This document shows, piece after piece, positions 35,056 through 44,328 of a stretch of DNA of 64,000 nucleotides (positions are counted from its first letter, which is position 1; each line of letters starts with the position of its first letter). A program made the position numbers and the translations under genes. The notes under the pieces are model-generated. The model saw only the letters and a program-made list of their open reading frames with translations, searched no databases and had not been told where the DNA came from. Origin of the DNA: Ruminococcus flavefaciens (GTDB taxonomy: Bacteria; Bacillota; Clostridia; Oscillospirales; Ruminococcaceae); NCBI GenBank assembly GCA_902777125.1, contig CACYSQ010000010.1, positions 1 to 64,000 of the forward strand, written 5' to 3'.

Positions 35056-36002
35056 TTCGCACCTCCTGACGTTTTTCCGGAGCTTATCGCAGCAATGACC
35101 TCATCGGGGGTCATCTGGTCGATAGGGATATCCGGAGTTTCGCCTGCACCGAGAAGGTCGTGCTCCTCGCCGTCGTGGAGGACGGGGTCGAATGCGCTGA
35201 TATCGGACGAGGTCTTTTCCTTGGGAGGCTCCTCCATTGCGTAAGCCGCCTGCAAAGCCTCGCTGTCGGAGTTTTCGCTGAGAGCGTAGCCGTACTGCTG
35301 GGACTCGGCAGGGGAGATAAGGTCCTCGCCGTTTCCGAGCATGACCTCGTCGAAAACTATCTCACCGCCGGTGATGTTGATGATACGTCCTCCGAAGTGG
35401 CGGACGAGGTCGTGCTCATGGGTTACCATGAGAATGGTAGTACCCTGCTCGTTGATGCTTTTGAGCAGCTCGACTATCTCATAGGAGAGCTCAGGGTCGA
35501 TGTTACCGGTAGGCTCGTCGGCGATAATGAGCTTAGGGTCGTTGACAAGGGCACGGGCGATAGCCACACGCTGCTTCTCACCGCCGGAGAGCTCCTCCGG
35601 GTAGGAGTTGGTCTTTGCGTGGAGACCGACGAGGCTGATAACGTAGGGTACGCGCTTGCGTATGTACTTTATGGGAGCGTCTATGACGCGGAGGACGAAT
35701 GCGATGTTCTCATAGACGGTCATAGACGGGATAAGCCTGAAATCCTGGAAAACGAAGCCGAGAGTGCGGCGGAATTCCGGGATCTTGTGCTTTTTGAGCT
35801 TATTGAGGTTGTATCCGTTAACGGTCACGACTCCGCTGGTAGCGTCGATCTCCTTGAGCAGGAGCTTTATCATGGTACTTTTACCTGCACCTGACGAACC
35901 GACGACAAATGCGAAGTCACCGTCGTTTATTCTGAGGCTGACGTTATTGAGAGCGTCAACGCCGCTTGAATAGGTAACGGATACGTTCTTGAGTTCAACC
36001 AA
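35052..36002 (-). CDS. ftsE: Cell division ATP-binding protein FtsE with acidic C-terminal extension
   Basis: The 316-aa frame starts at a TTG (36002) preceded by GGAAGG; no ATG fits. Walker [10 protein letters not shown]-loop [17 protein letters not shown], signature [16 protein letters not shown], and Walker [13 protein letters not shown] are intact. FtsE proteins usually end near 228 residues; here about 90 extra residues ([20 protein letters not shown] and on to [19 protein letters not shown]), acidic and proline-containing, follow. The tail may be a species-specific regulatory or docking segment. Confidence 0.93.
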   Translation of the reverse strand: MVELKNVSVTYSSGVDALNNVSLRINDGDFAFVVGSSGAGKSTMIKLLLKEIDATSGVVTVNGYNLNKLKKHKIPEFRRTLGFVFQDFRLIPSMTVYENIAFVLRVIDAPIKYIRKRVPYVISLVGLHAKTNSYPEELSGGEKQRVAIARALVNDPKLIIADEPTGNIDPELSYEIVELLKSINEQGTTILMVTHEHDLVRHFGGRIINITGGEIVFDEVMLGNGEDLISPAESQQYGYALSENSDSEALQAAYAMEEPPKEKTSSDISAFDPVLHDGEEHDLLGAGETPDIPIDQMTPDEVIAAISSGKTSGGAK

Positions 36003-36047
36003 TAGGTGACACCTTCCTTAATTAGGGGCGTTCCGGGGACGCGGTCC

Positions 36048-37133
36048 TCAGAACTTCACAGGGTTAGCGGACAGGTACTTCTTTACCATGAGGGCGATCT
36101 TGAAGATGATAGCGTGATCGAACTCGCGGAGGTCAAGACCTGTGAGCTTCTTGATCTTTTCAAGTCTGTAAACGAGGGTATTTCTGTGTACGAAGAGCTT
36201 TCTCGAAGTCTCGGAAACGTTGAGGTTGTTCTCGAAGAACTTCTGGATAGTGAAGAGAGTTTCGTGGTCGAGGGACTCGATGCTGCCTACCTTGAACACC
36301 TCGTGGAGGAAGGTCTCGCAGAGGGTCGTGGGGAGGTGGTAGATAAGACGGGCGATACCGAGATTGTCGTAGCTTACGATCACCTTGTCGGTGTCGAATA
36401 CCTTGCCGACCTCGAGAGCCATCTGAGCCTCCTTGAAGGAACGGGCGAGGTCCTTTACGCCGACAACGGCAGTACCGATACCAACGTTTACGCGGGTGTA
36501 GAACTCGCTGCTGAGGGTATCAGCGATGGAACGTGCGAGCTTTTCGAGGTCCTTGGTGTCGAGAGCGCTCTTGAGCTCCTTGACGAGAACGATATCGGTC
36601 TCAGTGATATTGAAGACGAAGTCCTTGTTCTTGTCCGGGAAGAGGTTCTGGATAACGTCATAAGCGGAGATATCGTTTGCGGAGATGATCCTGATGAGGA
36701 AAACTGCACGGCTTATCTCAGCGTTGAAGTGGAGCTCACGCGCCTTGATGACGATATCGCCGGGGAGAACGTTGTCGAGGATAACGTTCTTGATGAAGTT
36801 GTTGCGGTCGTACTTCTCATCGTAATACTGCTTGATGTTGGAGAGAGCGATAGCGAGAATGCTTGCGTACTTTGCAGCGGTATCGTCAACGCCCTCGACG
36901 AAGGCAGCGTAGTCGGGCTTTACGCGGGAGCCGAAGGGTTTATAGGTGAAGCCGTCGCGGATAAAGATATCGTGGGAATCCGAGAGATCGAGAGAAACGA
37001 ACTCATTAGTCGTGCCTACGCGGGAGAGGTCGCTGCAGGCGATAATTGTAGCTGTTTCGTCAACTACACCGATAGTAGCGTCGATAGAATCACGCATCTG
37101 ATGAACTAAACCCTGAAATAATCTGTTGGACAT
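36048..37133 (-). CDS. PucR/CdaR-family transcriptional regulator
   Basis: The 361-aa product has an N-terminal sensing region (QGLVHQMRDSIDATIGVVDE), a central GGDEF-like CdaR region (YTRVNVGIGTAVVGVKDLAR), and the C-terminal PucR helix-turn-helix: FFENNLNVSETSRKLFVHRN then TLVYRLEKIKKLTGLDLR. Such regulators respond to small carbon or purine compounds; the target is not apparent. It stands alone upstream of ftsE, 45 bases away, so read-through into ftsE is possible. Confidence 0.88.
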   Translation of the reverse strand: MSNRLFQGLVHQMRDSIDATIGVVDETATIIACSDLSRVGTTNEFVSLDLSDSHDIFIRDGFTYKPFGSRVKPDYAAFVEGVDDTAAKYASILAIALSNIKQYYDEKYDRNNFIKNVILDNVLPGDIVIKARELHFNAEISRAVFLIRIISANDISAYDVIQNLFPDKNKDFVFNITETDIVLVKELKSALDTKDLEKLARSIADTLSSEFYTRVNVGIGTAVVGVKDLARSFKEAQMALEVGKVFDTDKVIVSYDNLGIARLIYHLPTTLCETFLHEVFKVGSIESLDHETLFTIQKFFENNLNVSETSRKLFVHRNTLVYRLEKIKKLTGLDLREFDHAIIFKIALMVKKYLSANPVKF

Positions 37134-37362
37134 GATTTACAATCCCTTCTTTTAATTATTGAATATTAACGAGTAATTTCAAGGAAAACCAACTTATTAC
37201 AAATTGTAACATATATTTATGAACAAATTGTGAATATTCTATTAATTTTCTGTGAAATTCTACATTTGGAACATATTTCGTATGCTGCCTTTGTCTGAAA
37301 TCACGACTGCGGCAGCTTGATTTGTAACCGCAATGTAACTTTTGGTCACATCAATGTAATTT

Positions 37363-39138
37363 TTACATCTTCTCAGGCTGCTCGATATTGAGTATCGTGA
37401 GCACGTTCCTGATAGTCTGACGTACAGCCGAGCAGAGGAGGAGACGAGCGTCCCTGAGCTCGGGAGTTTCGGCGTTCTTGACGCTGCAGCCGTCGTAGAA
37501 GCGGTGGAAAAGCGTAGCGAGGTCGATCGCGTACTTGGTGATCTTGGCAGGGTCATATGCCTTAGCCGCAAGGTCGATCTCTCCCGGGAGAGATGCAAGG
37601 TGACGGATAAGCTCTACCTCGCGGGGAGTATCGAGCAGGTCGAAGTTCGCCGTATCGGGTATCTGAACGCCCTCCTCGCTGAGATTTCTCATGAGGCTGC
37701 AAATTCTTGCGTGAGCGTACTGAACGTAGTATACCGGGTTCTGCGAGGACTTCTCAACGGCAAGGTCAAGGTCGAACTCGAACTGCGAATTAGCCTCGCG
37801 GAGATTGAAGTAGAAACGTGCCGCATCTATCGGTATCTCGTCGAGGAGAGTGACGAGCGTTATAGCCTTTCCGCTTCTCTTGGAGAGCTTGACTACCTCG
37901 CCGCCGCGGACGAGACGTACCATCTGCATGAGAACGACGTCGAGCTTTGAAGCGTCAACTCCGAGTGCAGACAGTGCAGCCTTCAGACGCGGAACATAGC
38001 CGTGGTGGTCGGCACCGAGAACGTTTATCGCCTTGTCGAAGCCTCTTGTAACGAGCTTGTCGTAGTGGTAGGCGATATCGGGTACTATATAAGTATAGAG
38101 TCCGTTGCTGCGGCGGAGGACGAAGTCCTTGTCCAGACCGTACTCAGTAGCCTTGAACCATATCGCGCCGTCCTGTTCGTAGGCGTGACCGGACTCCATG
38201 AGCTTGTCAACTACTGTCTTGGTCTCATTTTTAGCGTGGATAGTGCTTTCGCGGAACCAGTTGTCGTACACGATGCGGTACTTTTTCAGGTCACGCTCAA
38301 GACCCTCGATGTTGAGGGGGAGGGCGTAGTCCACAAGAGCCTTGCGGCGTTCCTCGCCGGAAACCTCCTGCAATTCAAAGAGGTGCTGCTTGTAGTAGTT
38401 TGCAGCGTGTTCGATAATATCAGTGCCGAGGTAAACGTCCTCGGGCATCTCAAAGTCCTGACCCTCGCCGCTGAGAGCGTAGATGTCGGCGCAGAGCTTC
38501 TCGGTGTCGTCGCGGTCCTCGTAAATGAGCTGCTGACCCTTTTCGGAACAGAGCTGGAGGTATCTGAGCTCAAGGGACTTTCCGAACTTCTCGATCTGGT
38601 TGCCGGCGTCATTGACGTAAAACTCACGCTCAGCGTGGTAGCCTGCCCACTGGAGGACGCTCGCGAGACAGTCGCCGATAGCACCGCCTCTTGCGTTGCC
38701 TATGTGCATGGGACCCGTGGGGTTTGCGGAAACGAATTCAACGAGGACTCTCTTTCCCTTGCCGAGGTCGGTCCTGCCGTAGTTCTCCTTTTCCTCGAGA
38801 ACGTTCTTCACGACGTCGGAGAACCATTTTCTTCCGAGGAAGAAGTTGATGAAGCCCGGACCTGCGACCTCTGTGCGGTCGAAGATAGTTCCTGTGAGGT
38901 CGAGCTTTTCACAGATAAGCTCCGCGATCTTTCTCGGGGGGAGCCTGAATGCCCTTGCACATACCATAGCGGTATTTGCGGCGAAGTCTCCGTGCGATTT
39001 GTCCGCCGGTATCTCGATAGTGAAAGCCGGAACGGGCACTGCGGGGACTGCTTCCTCGGCTACAAGAGTGCCGAGAGCCTCCATTATCATCTCATGGAGC
39101 TGCAATGAGGCTTTGCTGATGAGGTCTGACATTTGCAT
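37363..39138 (-). CDS. argS: Arginyl-tRNA synthetase
   Basis: The 591-aa class I enzyme has the N-terminal tRNA D-loop domain (KSHGDFAANTAMVCARAFR), the HIGH signature in SANPTGPMHIGNARGGAIGD, KFGKSLELRYLQL, a KMSKS-like KLSKRSGKAITL, and the C-terminal anticodon domain ending LLLCSAVRQTIRNVLTILNI. It charges tRNA-Arg. The gene is last in the ddl-like/DUF1934/argS transcript. Confidence 0.97.
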   Translation of the reverse strand: MQMSDLISKASLQLHEMIMEALGTLVAEEAVPAVPVPAFTIEIPADKSHGDFAANTAMVCARAFRLPPRKIAELICEKLDLTGTIFDRTEVAGPGFINFFLGRKWFSDVVKNVLEEKENYGRTDLGKGKRVLVEFVSANPTGPMHIGNARGGAIGDCLASVLQWAGYHAEREFYVNDAGNQIEKFGKSLELRYLQLCSEKGQQLIYEDRDDTEKLCADIYALSGEGQDFEMPEDVYLGTDIIEHAANYYKQHLFELQEVSGEERRKALVDYALPLNIEGLERDLKKYRIVYDNWFRESTIHAKNETKTVVDKLMESGHAYEQDGAIWFKATEYGLDKDFVLRRSNGLYTYIVPDIAYHYDKLVTRGFDKAINVLGADHHGYVPRLKAALSALGVDASKLDVVLMQMVRLVRGGEVVKLSKRSGKAITLVTLLDEIPIDAARFYFNLREANSQFEFDLDLAVEKSSQNPVYYVQYAHARICSLMRNLSEEGVQIPDTANFDLLDTPREVELIRHLASLPGEIDLAAKAYDPAKITKYAIDLATLFHRFYDGCSVKNAETPELRDARLLLCSAVRQTIRNVLTILNIEQPEKM

Positions 39139-39157
39139 TATCCTTTCTTTTGCACCG

Positions 39158-39580
39158 TCAGCTCTGATACTGAACGGTCATGATGATCTCGTTGTCCGAG
39201 AGATAAGCTGAGTTAAGGTCGAGGGTATACTTCATATACAGTCTTCCGTCACGCTCAATTGTATTGTTTATCGTGTGCGTGTATACCCCTATTTGGAGGC
39301 TGCCGTAGGGCGTACCGTACTGGCAGAAATGCTTCCTGCCTATTTCAAGTGAAAGCACGGAATTTGCCGAACCTGCGCGGACGATAGTCGCATTCTTGCA
39401 GCCGTCCGCTTTAATAGTGGTGACAGAGCCTTCAAAGCCTGTGGCTGAGGTGTCCTCGTAGGATATGATATCCACGCCGTTTTCGCGGCGGTACGATGCC
39501 TTAGTGAGAAGCTCGGTCTCGTTTTTCTCGCCGTCCTGCCACTGAATGCTGGTGAGCGAGATCATGACATTATTCTTCAA
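39158..39580 (-). CDS. DUF1934 (YwiB-type) beta-barrel protein
   Basis: A 140-aa product starting at a TTG (39580) six bases after AAAGGAG. The pattern VMISLTSIQWQDGEKNETEL, ISYEDTSATGFEGSVTTIKA, LQIGVYTHTINNTI and the YTLDLNSAYLSDNEI end fits DUF1934 calycin-like proteins, which sit beside argS in many Firmicutes including the Bacillus ywiB locus. Function unknown. Confidence 0.85.
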   Translation of the reverse strand: MKNNVMISLTSIQWQDGEKNETELLTKASYRRENGVDIISYEDTSATGFEGSVTTIKADGCKNATIVRAGSANSVLSLEIGRKHFCQYGTPYGSLQIGVYTHTINNTIERDGRLYMKYTLDLNSAYLSDNEIIMTVQYQS

Positions 39581-39591
39581 TTCGGGCTCCT

Positions 39592-40665
39592 TTAGTAGTA
39601 GCGGTCGGCGTTTTCGATAGCCTGTTCGAGAAGTTTGTCCATGAGGTCGGGCATCGAGATGCCGTAGTGCTCCATGAGCTTCGGGAACACGCTGTTGCAG
39701 CGGAGACCGGGGGCTGTACCTATCTTGTTGACGAGGAGCTCGCCGTTCTCGGTGAGGAAGAAGTCAACTCTTGCGTAACCGCGGCAGCCGAGAGCCTTGT
39801 AGGCGGTAACGGCAGTCTCGCGGACGAGCTGCATCATCTCATCGGAGATGTCCGCAGGGATACGGAGGTTGTCGCCGGTACTGGTGTTGACCTCGAGCGG
39901 GTCGTAGCCCTTGTCGATGTTGAGTATCTCGCCGACATAGGACGAAACAGGCTCATCGAAGCCCATTACAGCGGCTTCGAGCTTTCTTGCCTTCACGAAT
40001 TTTTCCACAACGACCTTCTTGTCGTTGGAGAAGGCTATCTTAACGGACGAAACGAGCTCGTCGTAGTTGTGAGCGAGGGTAGTGCCTACGCTGCTGCCAC
40101 TGTTTGCGGGCCTTACCTTGAGGGGATAGCCGAGCTTTTCCGCGAGCTCAGTGCAGCGCTGGTCGATGATATTGATGTCTCTCGGCGGAATGAAGCTCCA
40201 GTCGGCGGTCTTTATGCCGAGCGCGTCGAGGACCATATGAGTGTGGGACTTATCAGTGCATGATGCAGCGGCAAGAAGTCCGCAGCCTACGAACGGTATA
40301 CCTGAGAGGTCGAGAAGTCCCTGTATATCGCCGTCCGCACTTCTTCTGCCCATGAGCAGCGGGAAAACAACGTCTATCCTCTTAATGGAGGTCTCACCGT
40401 TCTCGATAGTGATGATACCGCGGTGGAGAGGGTCAGGCGAAATGATCGCGGAAGTGCAGTCAGGGTTCATCTCCCATTCGCCGGACTCGATCTCGTCGGG
40501 CGAACCGGGGAAGTAGAGCCAGTGACCCTTTTTTGTGATGCCGATGCAGATGACCTCGTACTTATCCTCCGGGATATTGCGGATAACATCTGCTGCGGTA
40601 GCGAGCGAGAGCTTGTGTTCTCTTGAAGTTCCGCCGAAGATAACGGCAGCTTTGAGTTTAGCCAT
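39592..40665 (-). CDS. ddl: D-alanine--D-alanine ligase homologue with altered metal-binding loop
   Basis: The ATG at 40665 (GGAG seven bases upstream) gives 357 aa. The ATP-grasp fold is clear: VIFGGTSREHKLSL, KVRPANSGSSVGTTLAHNYD, EKFVKARKLEAAVMG, CRGYARVDFFLTENGE. Two hallmarks deviate. The usual HGxxGEDG reads MGRRSADG, and the magnesium loop (normally N-E-[IV]-N-T-x-P-G) reads VNKIGTAPGL, so the metal-binding Glu and Asn are Lys314 and Gly316. It may be a divergent or inactive paralogue; another Ddl would then be expected elsewhere. Confidence 0.8.
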   Translation of the reverse strand: MAKLKAAVIFGGTSREHKLSLATAADVIRNIPEDKYEVICIGITKKGHWLYFPGSPDEIESGEWEMNPDCTSAIISPDPLHRGIITIENGETSIKRIDVVFPLLMGRRSADGDIQGLLDLSGIPFVGCGLLAAASCTDKSHTHMVLDALGIKTADWSFIPPRDINIIDQRCTELAEKLGYPLKVRPANSGSSVGTTLAHNYDELVSSVKIAFSNDKKVVVEKFVKARKLEAAVMGFDEPVSSYVGEILNIDKGYDPLEVNTSTGDNLRIPADISDEMMQLVRETAVTAYKALGCRGYARVDFFLTENGELLVNKIGTAPGLRCNSVFPKLMEHYGISMPDLMDKLLEQAIENADRYY

Positions 40666-40723
40666 AGCAGTCTCCTTAGAAAATCTTTTGAAATTAGTAT
40701 CGTCAATTTCAAGTATCACTATA

Positions 40724-40752
40724 TTTTATCACATTTCACAAAAAACTGCAAG
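40724..40752 (-). promoter_or_regulatory. Promoter of the ddl-like/DUF1934/argS operon
   Basis: TTGCAG (40752-40747), 17 bases, TAAAAT (40729-40724) on the minus strand, about 60 bases before the ATG. Confidence 0.65.
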
Positions 40753-40925
40753 TATTTTTTGTGGAAATGAAGAAAAAGACAGCGAATTTCGAGAGGATAG
40801 CGCAATGCGGACAATTTTCAACCGTCTGTTTTGTGTATTATGACGAATAAAAAATCGCCTTTTCGTGATTTTGATGAATACACCTTTGGTAAATATGACG
40901 AAGCAGACGAGGCGTCCGAATGAAA

Positions 40926-40947
40926 GACCGCCCTTGAACGGGCGGTC
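40926..40947 (-). terminator. Terminator of the YfhO gene
   Basis: GACCGCCC/GGGCGGTC with a 6-base loop, followed leftward by TTTCA, a few bases after the stop at 40953. Confidence 0.6.
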
Positions 40948-40952
40948 GCTGT

Positions 40953-43628
40953 TTAAATAAAGAATGACAGGATAAATCCGACTGTAGGGGTGATGCAGAG
41001 CAGAAATATCAGTCCGCAGGCGGCTGCCGTGAAGCAGATATACGCCGCATTTCCGAAGAATTTGTTTTTCGCGGGGTCGTGTCCTTTCCGGCGAAGCAGC
41101 ATTACCAGAACGAACATAATGATGCCTGCCGCACTTATGATGAGACCGATGAAATGGCTTGCCGGGACGAATTTCATACTGAGCTCAGCGTCCTCGCTGC
41201 CGAGCTTGACCGCCATGAACATTCCGCCCATAACGGAGATGACATCTGCCTTTTTACCGTTGACCTCGGCTCTCCAGTTCGGGCTGTACTCGACCGGTAT
41301 GAAGACGTACCTGCCCTGCGGGTCGTCTATCTTCATGGAGAGCTCATAGCCCTCCGCCTTAACATCGTGAGCGTGAGCGTTTTCCTTGTACATACCGCAA
41401 AGCTTTTCGAGCTTATCAATGCTCATGAAGCCGACGTAGAAGACCTCGCTTGCCTCTATCGTGGAGATAATGGAGATCCTTATCTTTCCGGGACCGTATT
41501 CCCCGATGTAAGCAGTACCGTTCTCGTCAGCTCTCGGGAAGGTGTTGTTCTCGATGTCGTCGCCGTAGGGGATAGGTGCAGGCTCGCCGTTGACATTTAT
41601 CTGCATGAGAACGTTCTCGTTGTCCTCCTCGTAAAGGTAGAGAACGGAGGGCTCAGTCAGCTCGAATTCGGCGGTATATGTGTACGGGAACATGACGTTC
41701 GTTATCATTTCGCTGTCCTCAGCAGTGACAGCGTCCTTGTACCTGTAAAATGTGAAGATATCGTCATCGCTGTCCGTGAGAGCGCGGTATAGCCTGTTCT
41801 GGTAGCTGAACGGTTCATCGCAGCCGTCAGAGCTTATCTCTGTGAAGTCCTTGTTCACGAGGATACCGAACGGGAGAGTGCAGCTGCAATCGTAGAAGCA
41901 GTAGTCGTTGAGCTTCTGGGAGAATGTGTAGAGGCGGCTCTCAGGGTCGAGGAACTGGAACACTTTCTTGACGTTCAGGAGTGCGTCCGTGAAGGCGGTG
42001 CCGCCGACGTCGTAGGAAACGGTGTAGTCCCTGCTGTAGCCGAGGGCTTCACCCTCCTCGAAGTATTCGCGTGAAACGTTGAGCGTCCAGTCTCCGAGCG
42101 TTGGGGTACCGGTCAGTATGCCGTAGTTCGGGAAGATGCAGTTGTGGAGCTGCTTTATGCGCGAGAGGTTGTCGTGCTCTATGTCGAGCTCGTCCCTTAT
42201 CTTGGGGGAGAAGTACTTGTAAACGTCGTCCATTCCGGGGGCGAGGAGACCGTAGCCGCCTATCAGGGACTGGAGTATTATCGAGACCGCTGCGTATATG
42301 CCGAGCTGCTTCCTGTTGAAGACTGCCATTGCGAGAAATACGGAAACTATCGCAGCGGCAAACGCGAAGAGGTATATCGAATATGTGTCGAGGTCGGTTA
42401 TGCCTGAGTCAACAAGGAGCATACACATCACAACGAGTATGATGACAGCGCTTGCCCTTGCGAGTATCGCACCGTAGCGTACAGCCTTTTCAGCCTTGGG
42501 AGAGGCGGGCTTTGCTGCAGGGACGTCCTCCTTCAGCCGCGTCGTGAACGATGCGAAGATATCCGCGCTCAAAAATGTCAGGATAAAGCCGAAGCGATAG
42601 GGGAAATGCGAGTACGAGCCAATGTGCCACAGGAGGTTGCTGCCCTCCGAGATTATCGGTATGATAAGTATGCCCATGAGCATGACGCCGAGCCATGTTT
42701 CCTTCGGGACGGGCTTTTTGTTCTTTTTAGCGAGGAATATGCTGAAAAGGAGTGCGGAGATGCCGAGCTCGGTGCCGAAGAGCATGAAGCGCTTCTGCGG
42801 GTCGAATTCTCCGGCCCTTGTCGTGAGCATTTCCGCGAGCGGCTTGTTGATATAGTCGGCACGGGGCGAATTGGTCAGCTTCAGGAGGGTGGGGAGTATC
42901 ATGAAAGCCGATATCACCAGCGCGAGCACCGTGAACAAGGCGAGCTGTGCGGATATCCTCCTGTGCTCACTGCGGTCGGTCTGAATGAAGAGCATATGAC
43001 CGAAGCAGTAGAATATCACGAAAGCGAAGACCATTACCGCGAGGTAGTAGTTTATCGAGAGGACCGCAGCCGAGGCTATGGTGTACCACAGCGGCTTGCC
43101 GGTTTTCAGCATATGGTCGAGTGCGAGCATCAGCAGCGGGAACAGTATCACGATATCGAGGAAGAAGATATTCATGTAATACTGCAAATTGTAGCCGCAG
43201 TACGCATAGAACAGCGACATTGCTGTATTTGTGAGCTCATCGGCGCTGCGGACCTTTCTCATGTAGACCGACATCGTTACCGAGCAGAGCATGAGCTTTA
43301 TCAGCAGGAAAAACGACATTGAGTTCAGGATACCGTCCCTGCTGACGAAGAAGAAGAAAATGTTCATCGGGCTGAACCCGTAGGTTATGTCGTTTATGGT
43401 GAAGTCAGCGCCGGCGCCGTTGTACCAGTCGAAGAGCATGGGCGCATTGCCGTGAAGAAAGTCGTGTGTGTGGCTGAACAGCGGTACATACTGCGCTGTC
43501 ATATCGTAGTAGGCTGCGTTGACGTCCCCGAACGGGTAAACGTGCTTGACGGCAAATATGATGAACAGCACCAGCATCACTGCTGCGGGCGCTATGAAGG
43601 ACGCCCTGTTCCGTTTAACGAAATTCAT
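40953..43628 (-). CDS. YfhO-family multi-spanning membrane protein
   Basis: The 891-aa product has about 12-14 transmembrane segments across residues 1-450, an outer domain of about 350 residues, and a final pair of helices. The start AVKHVYPFGDVNAAYYDMTA and the loop FDWYNGAGADFTINDITYGF then SPMNIFFFFVSRDG are typical of YfhO, thought to help glycosylate lipoteichoic acid or other surface polymers. It starts after AAGGAG, 10 bases after the small transporter gene, and so ends the aminotransferase/EamA operon. Confidence 0.9.
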   Translation of the reverse strand: MNFVKRNRASFIAPAAVMLVLFIIFAVKHVYPFGDVNAAYYDMTAQYVPLFSHTHDFLHGNAPMLFDWYNGAGADFTINDITYGFSPMNIFFFFVSRDGILNSMSFFLLIKLMLCSVTMSVYMRKVRSADELTNTAMSLFYAYCGYNLQYYMNIFFLDIVILFPLLMLALDHMLKTGKPLWYTIASAAVLSINYYLAVMVFAFVIFYCFGHMLFIQTDRSEHRRISAQLALFTVLALVISAFMILPTLLKLTNSPRADYINKPLAEMLTTRAGEFDPQKRFMLFGTELGISALLFSIFLAKKNKKPVPKETWLGVMLMGILIIPIISEGSNLLWHIGSYSHFPYRFGFILTFLSADIFASFTTRLKEDVPAAKPASPKAEKAVRYGAILARASAVIILVVMCMLLVDSGITDLDTYSIYLFAFAAAIVSVFLAMAVFNRKQLGIYAAVSIILQSLIGGYGLLAPGMDDVYKYFSPKIRDELDIEHDNLSRIKQLHNCIFPNYGILTGTPTLGDWTLNVSREYFEEGEALGYSRDYTVSYDVGGTAFTDALLNVKKVFQFLDPESRLYTFSQKLNDYCFYDCSCTLPFGILVNKDFTEISSDGCDEPFSYQNRLYRALTDSDDDIFTFYRYKDAVTAEDSEMITNVMFPYTYTAEFELTEPSVLYLYEEDNENVLMQINVNGEPAPIPYGDDIENNTFPRADENGTAYIGEYGPGKIRISIISTIEASEVFYVGFMSIDKLEKLCGMYKENAHAHDVKAEGYELSMKIDDPQGRYVFIPVEYSPNWRAEVNGKKADVISVMGGMFMAVKLGSEDAELSMKFVPASHFIGLIISAAGIIMFVLVMLLRRKGHDPAKNKFFGNAAYICFTAAACGLIFLLCITPTVGFILSFFI

Positions 43629-43638
43629 ATATGTCTCC

Positions 43639-43971
43639 TTAACCGAGTGAGAATATTACCGTACCTGCTGCAATAAGAGCGAGGGCTGCGAGCTTGCGGC
43701 GTGTGACTTTCTCGCCGAAGAACATAGCCCCGAATACGGTTATATAGAGGTATCCGCTGCATTCGAGGATAGCGCCTGCCGAGAGGTCGAGCGTGCGGTA
43801 AGCCGCGACCGAGAGCAGGGTAGCAGCGAAGAACATCGCGTAGGCTGTTATCACAAGTGGGTTGAGGTATTCCCTTGTGCGTGAGGGATAGCTCCTGTTG
43901 GCTGACTTTTTCAGCATGACCTGTGATACCGAGCTTATGAACGTTCCCAAAAGTATCTGCCAGCCGTTCAT
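43639..43971 (-). CDS. Half-size EamA/SMR-type membrane protein (ArnF-like)
   Basis: The 110-aa product has four transmembrane helices and resembles one half of an EamA transporter (MNGWQILLGTFISSVSQVML, SAGAILECSGYLYITVFGAM, FFGEKVTRRKLAALALIAAG). Paired half-size members such as ArnE/ArnF flip lipid-linked sugars. Its ATG overlaps the stop of the other half-size gene. Confidence 0.8.
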   Translation of the reverse strand: MNGWQILLGTFISSVSQVMLKKSANRSYPSRTREYLNPLVITAYAMFFAATLLSVAAYRTLDLSAGAILECSGYLYITVFGAMFFGEKVTRRKLAALALIAAGTVIFSLG

Positions 43972-44327
43972 TTTTCCTCCTCACCGCCCTTGCTGAAATA
44001 GACGATAAGACCGGTAAACACGAGGACTATGCCGATTGCTTTCAGGACAGTCAGTTTTTCGTGGAATATGAGCATACCCCATAGCATTCCCCATATCACC
44101 GAGGCGGATTTTGCGGAATATGCCGCGGTCAGCTCGAACCTCTTGATAGCCTGCTGCCAGCCTATCGCGTAGATGAACAGGAAGCCTGTCAGGAGGGCGT
44201 AGAATATGCAGAATTTCAGGCTCATGAAGCTGTGACGTGCGGCAAGCTTTCCGAAAATGCCTCCGAAGGAATAGACGGCTACCATGAGCTGTAGGAATAT
44301 GAAGCTGAAAATGCCTGCCTTTTTCAT
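43968..44327 (-). CDS. Half-size EamA/SMR-type membrane protein (ArnE-like)
   Basis: The 119-aa product has four transmembrane helices (YSFGGIFGKLAARHSFMSLK, AAYSAKSASVIWGMLWGMLI, FHEKLTVLKAIGIVLVFTGL). With the next gene it forms a complementary pair expected to act as a heterodimer. It starts one base after the aminotransferase stop. The amino-sugar transaminase upstream suggests the pair moves a lipid-linked 4-amino sugar; this is inference. Confidence 0.8.
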   Translation of the reverse strand: MKKAGIFSFIFLQLMVAVYSFGGIFGKLAARHSFMSLKFCIFYALLTGFLFIYAIGWQQAIKRFELTAAYSAKSASVIWGMLWGMLIFHEKLTVLKAIGIVLVFTGLIVYFSKGGEEEK

Positions 44328-44328
44328 G

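Noticed and set aside
36006-37109. A 367-codon plus-strand frame opposite the PucR-type regulator
   Set aside because: It is the antisense of a clear GC-rich gene and rich in Glu/Val/Leu from complementary codons, with no motif.
38002-39108. A 368-codon plus-strand frame opposite argS
   Set aside because: Antisense shadow of argS, whose HIGH and KLSKR motifs are on the minus strand.
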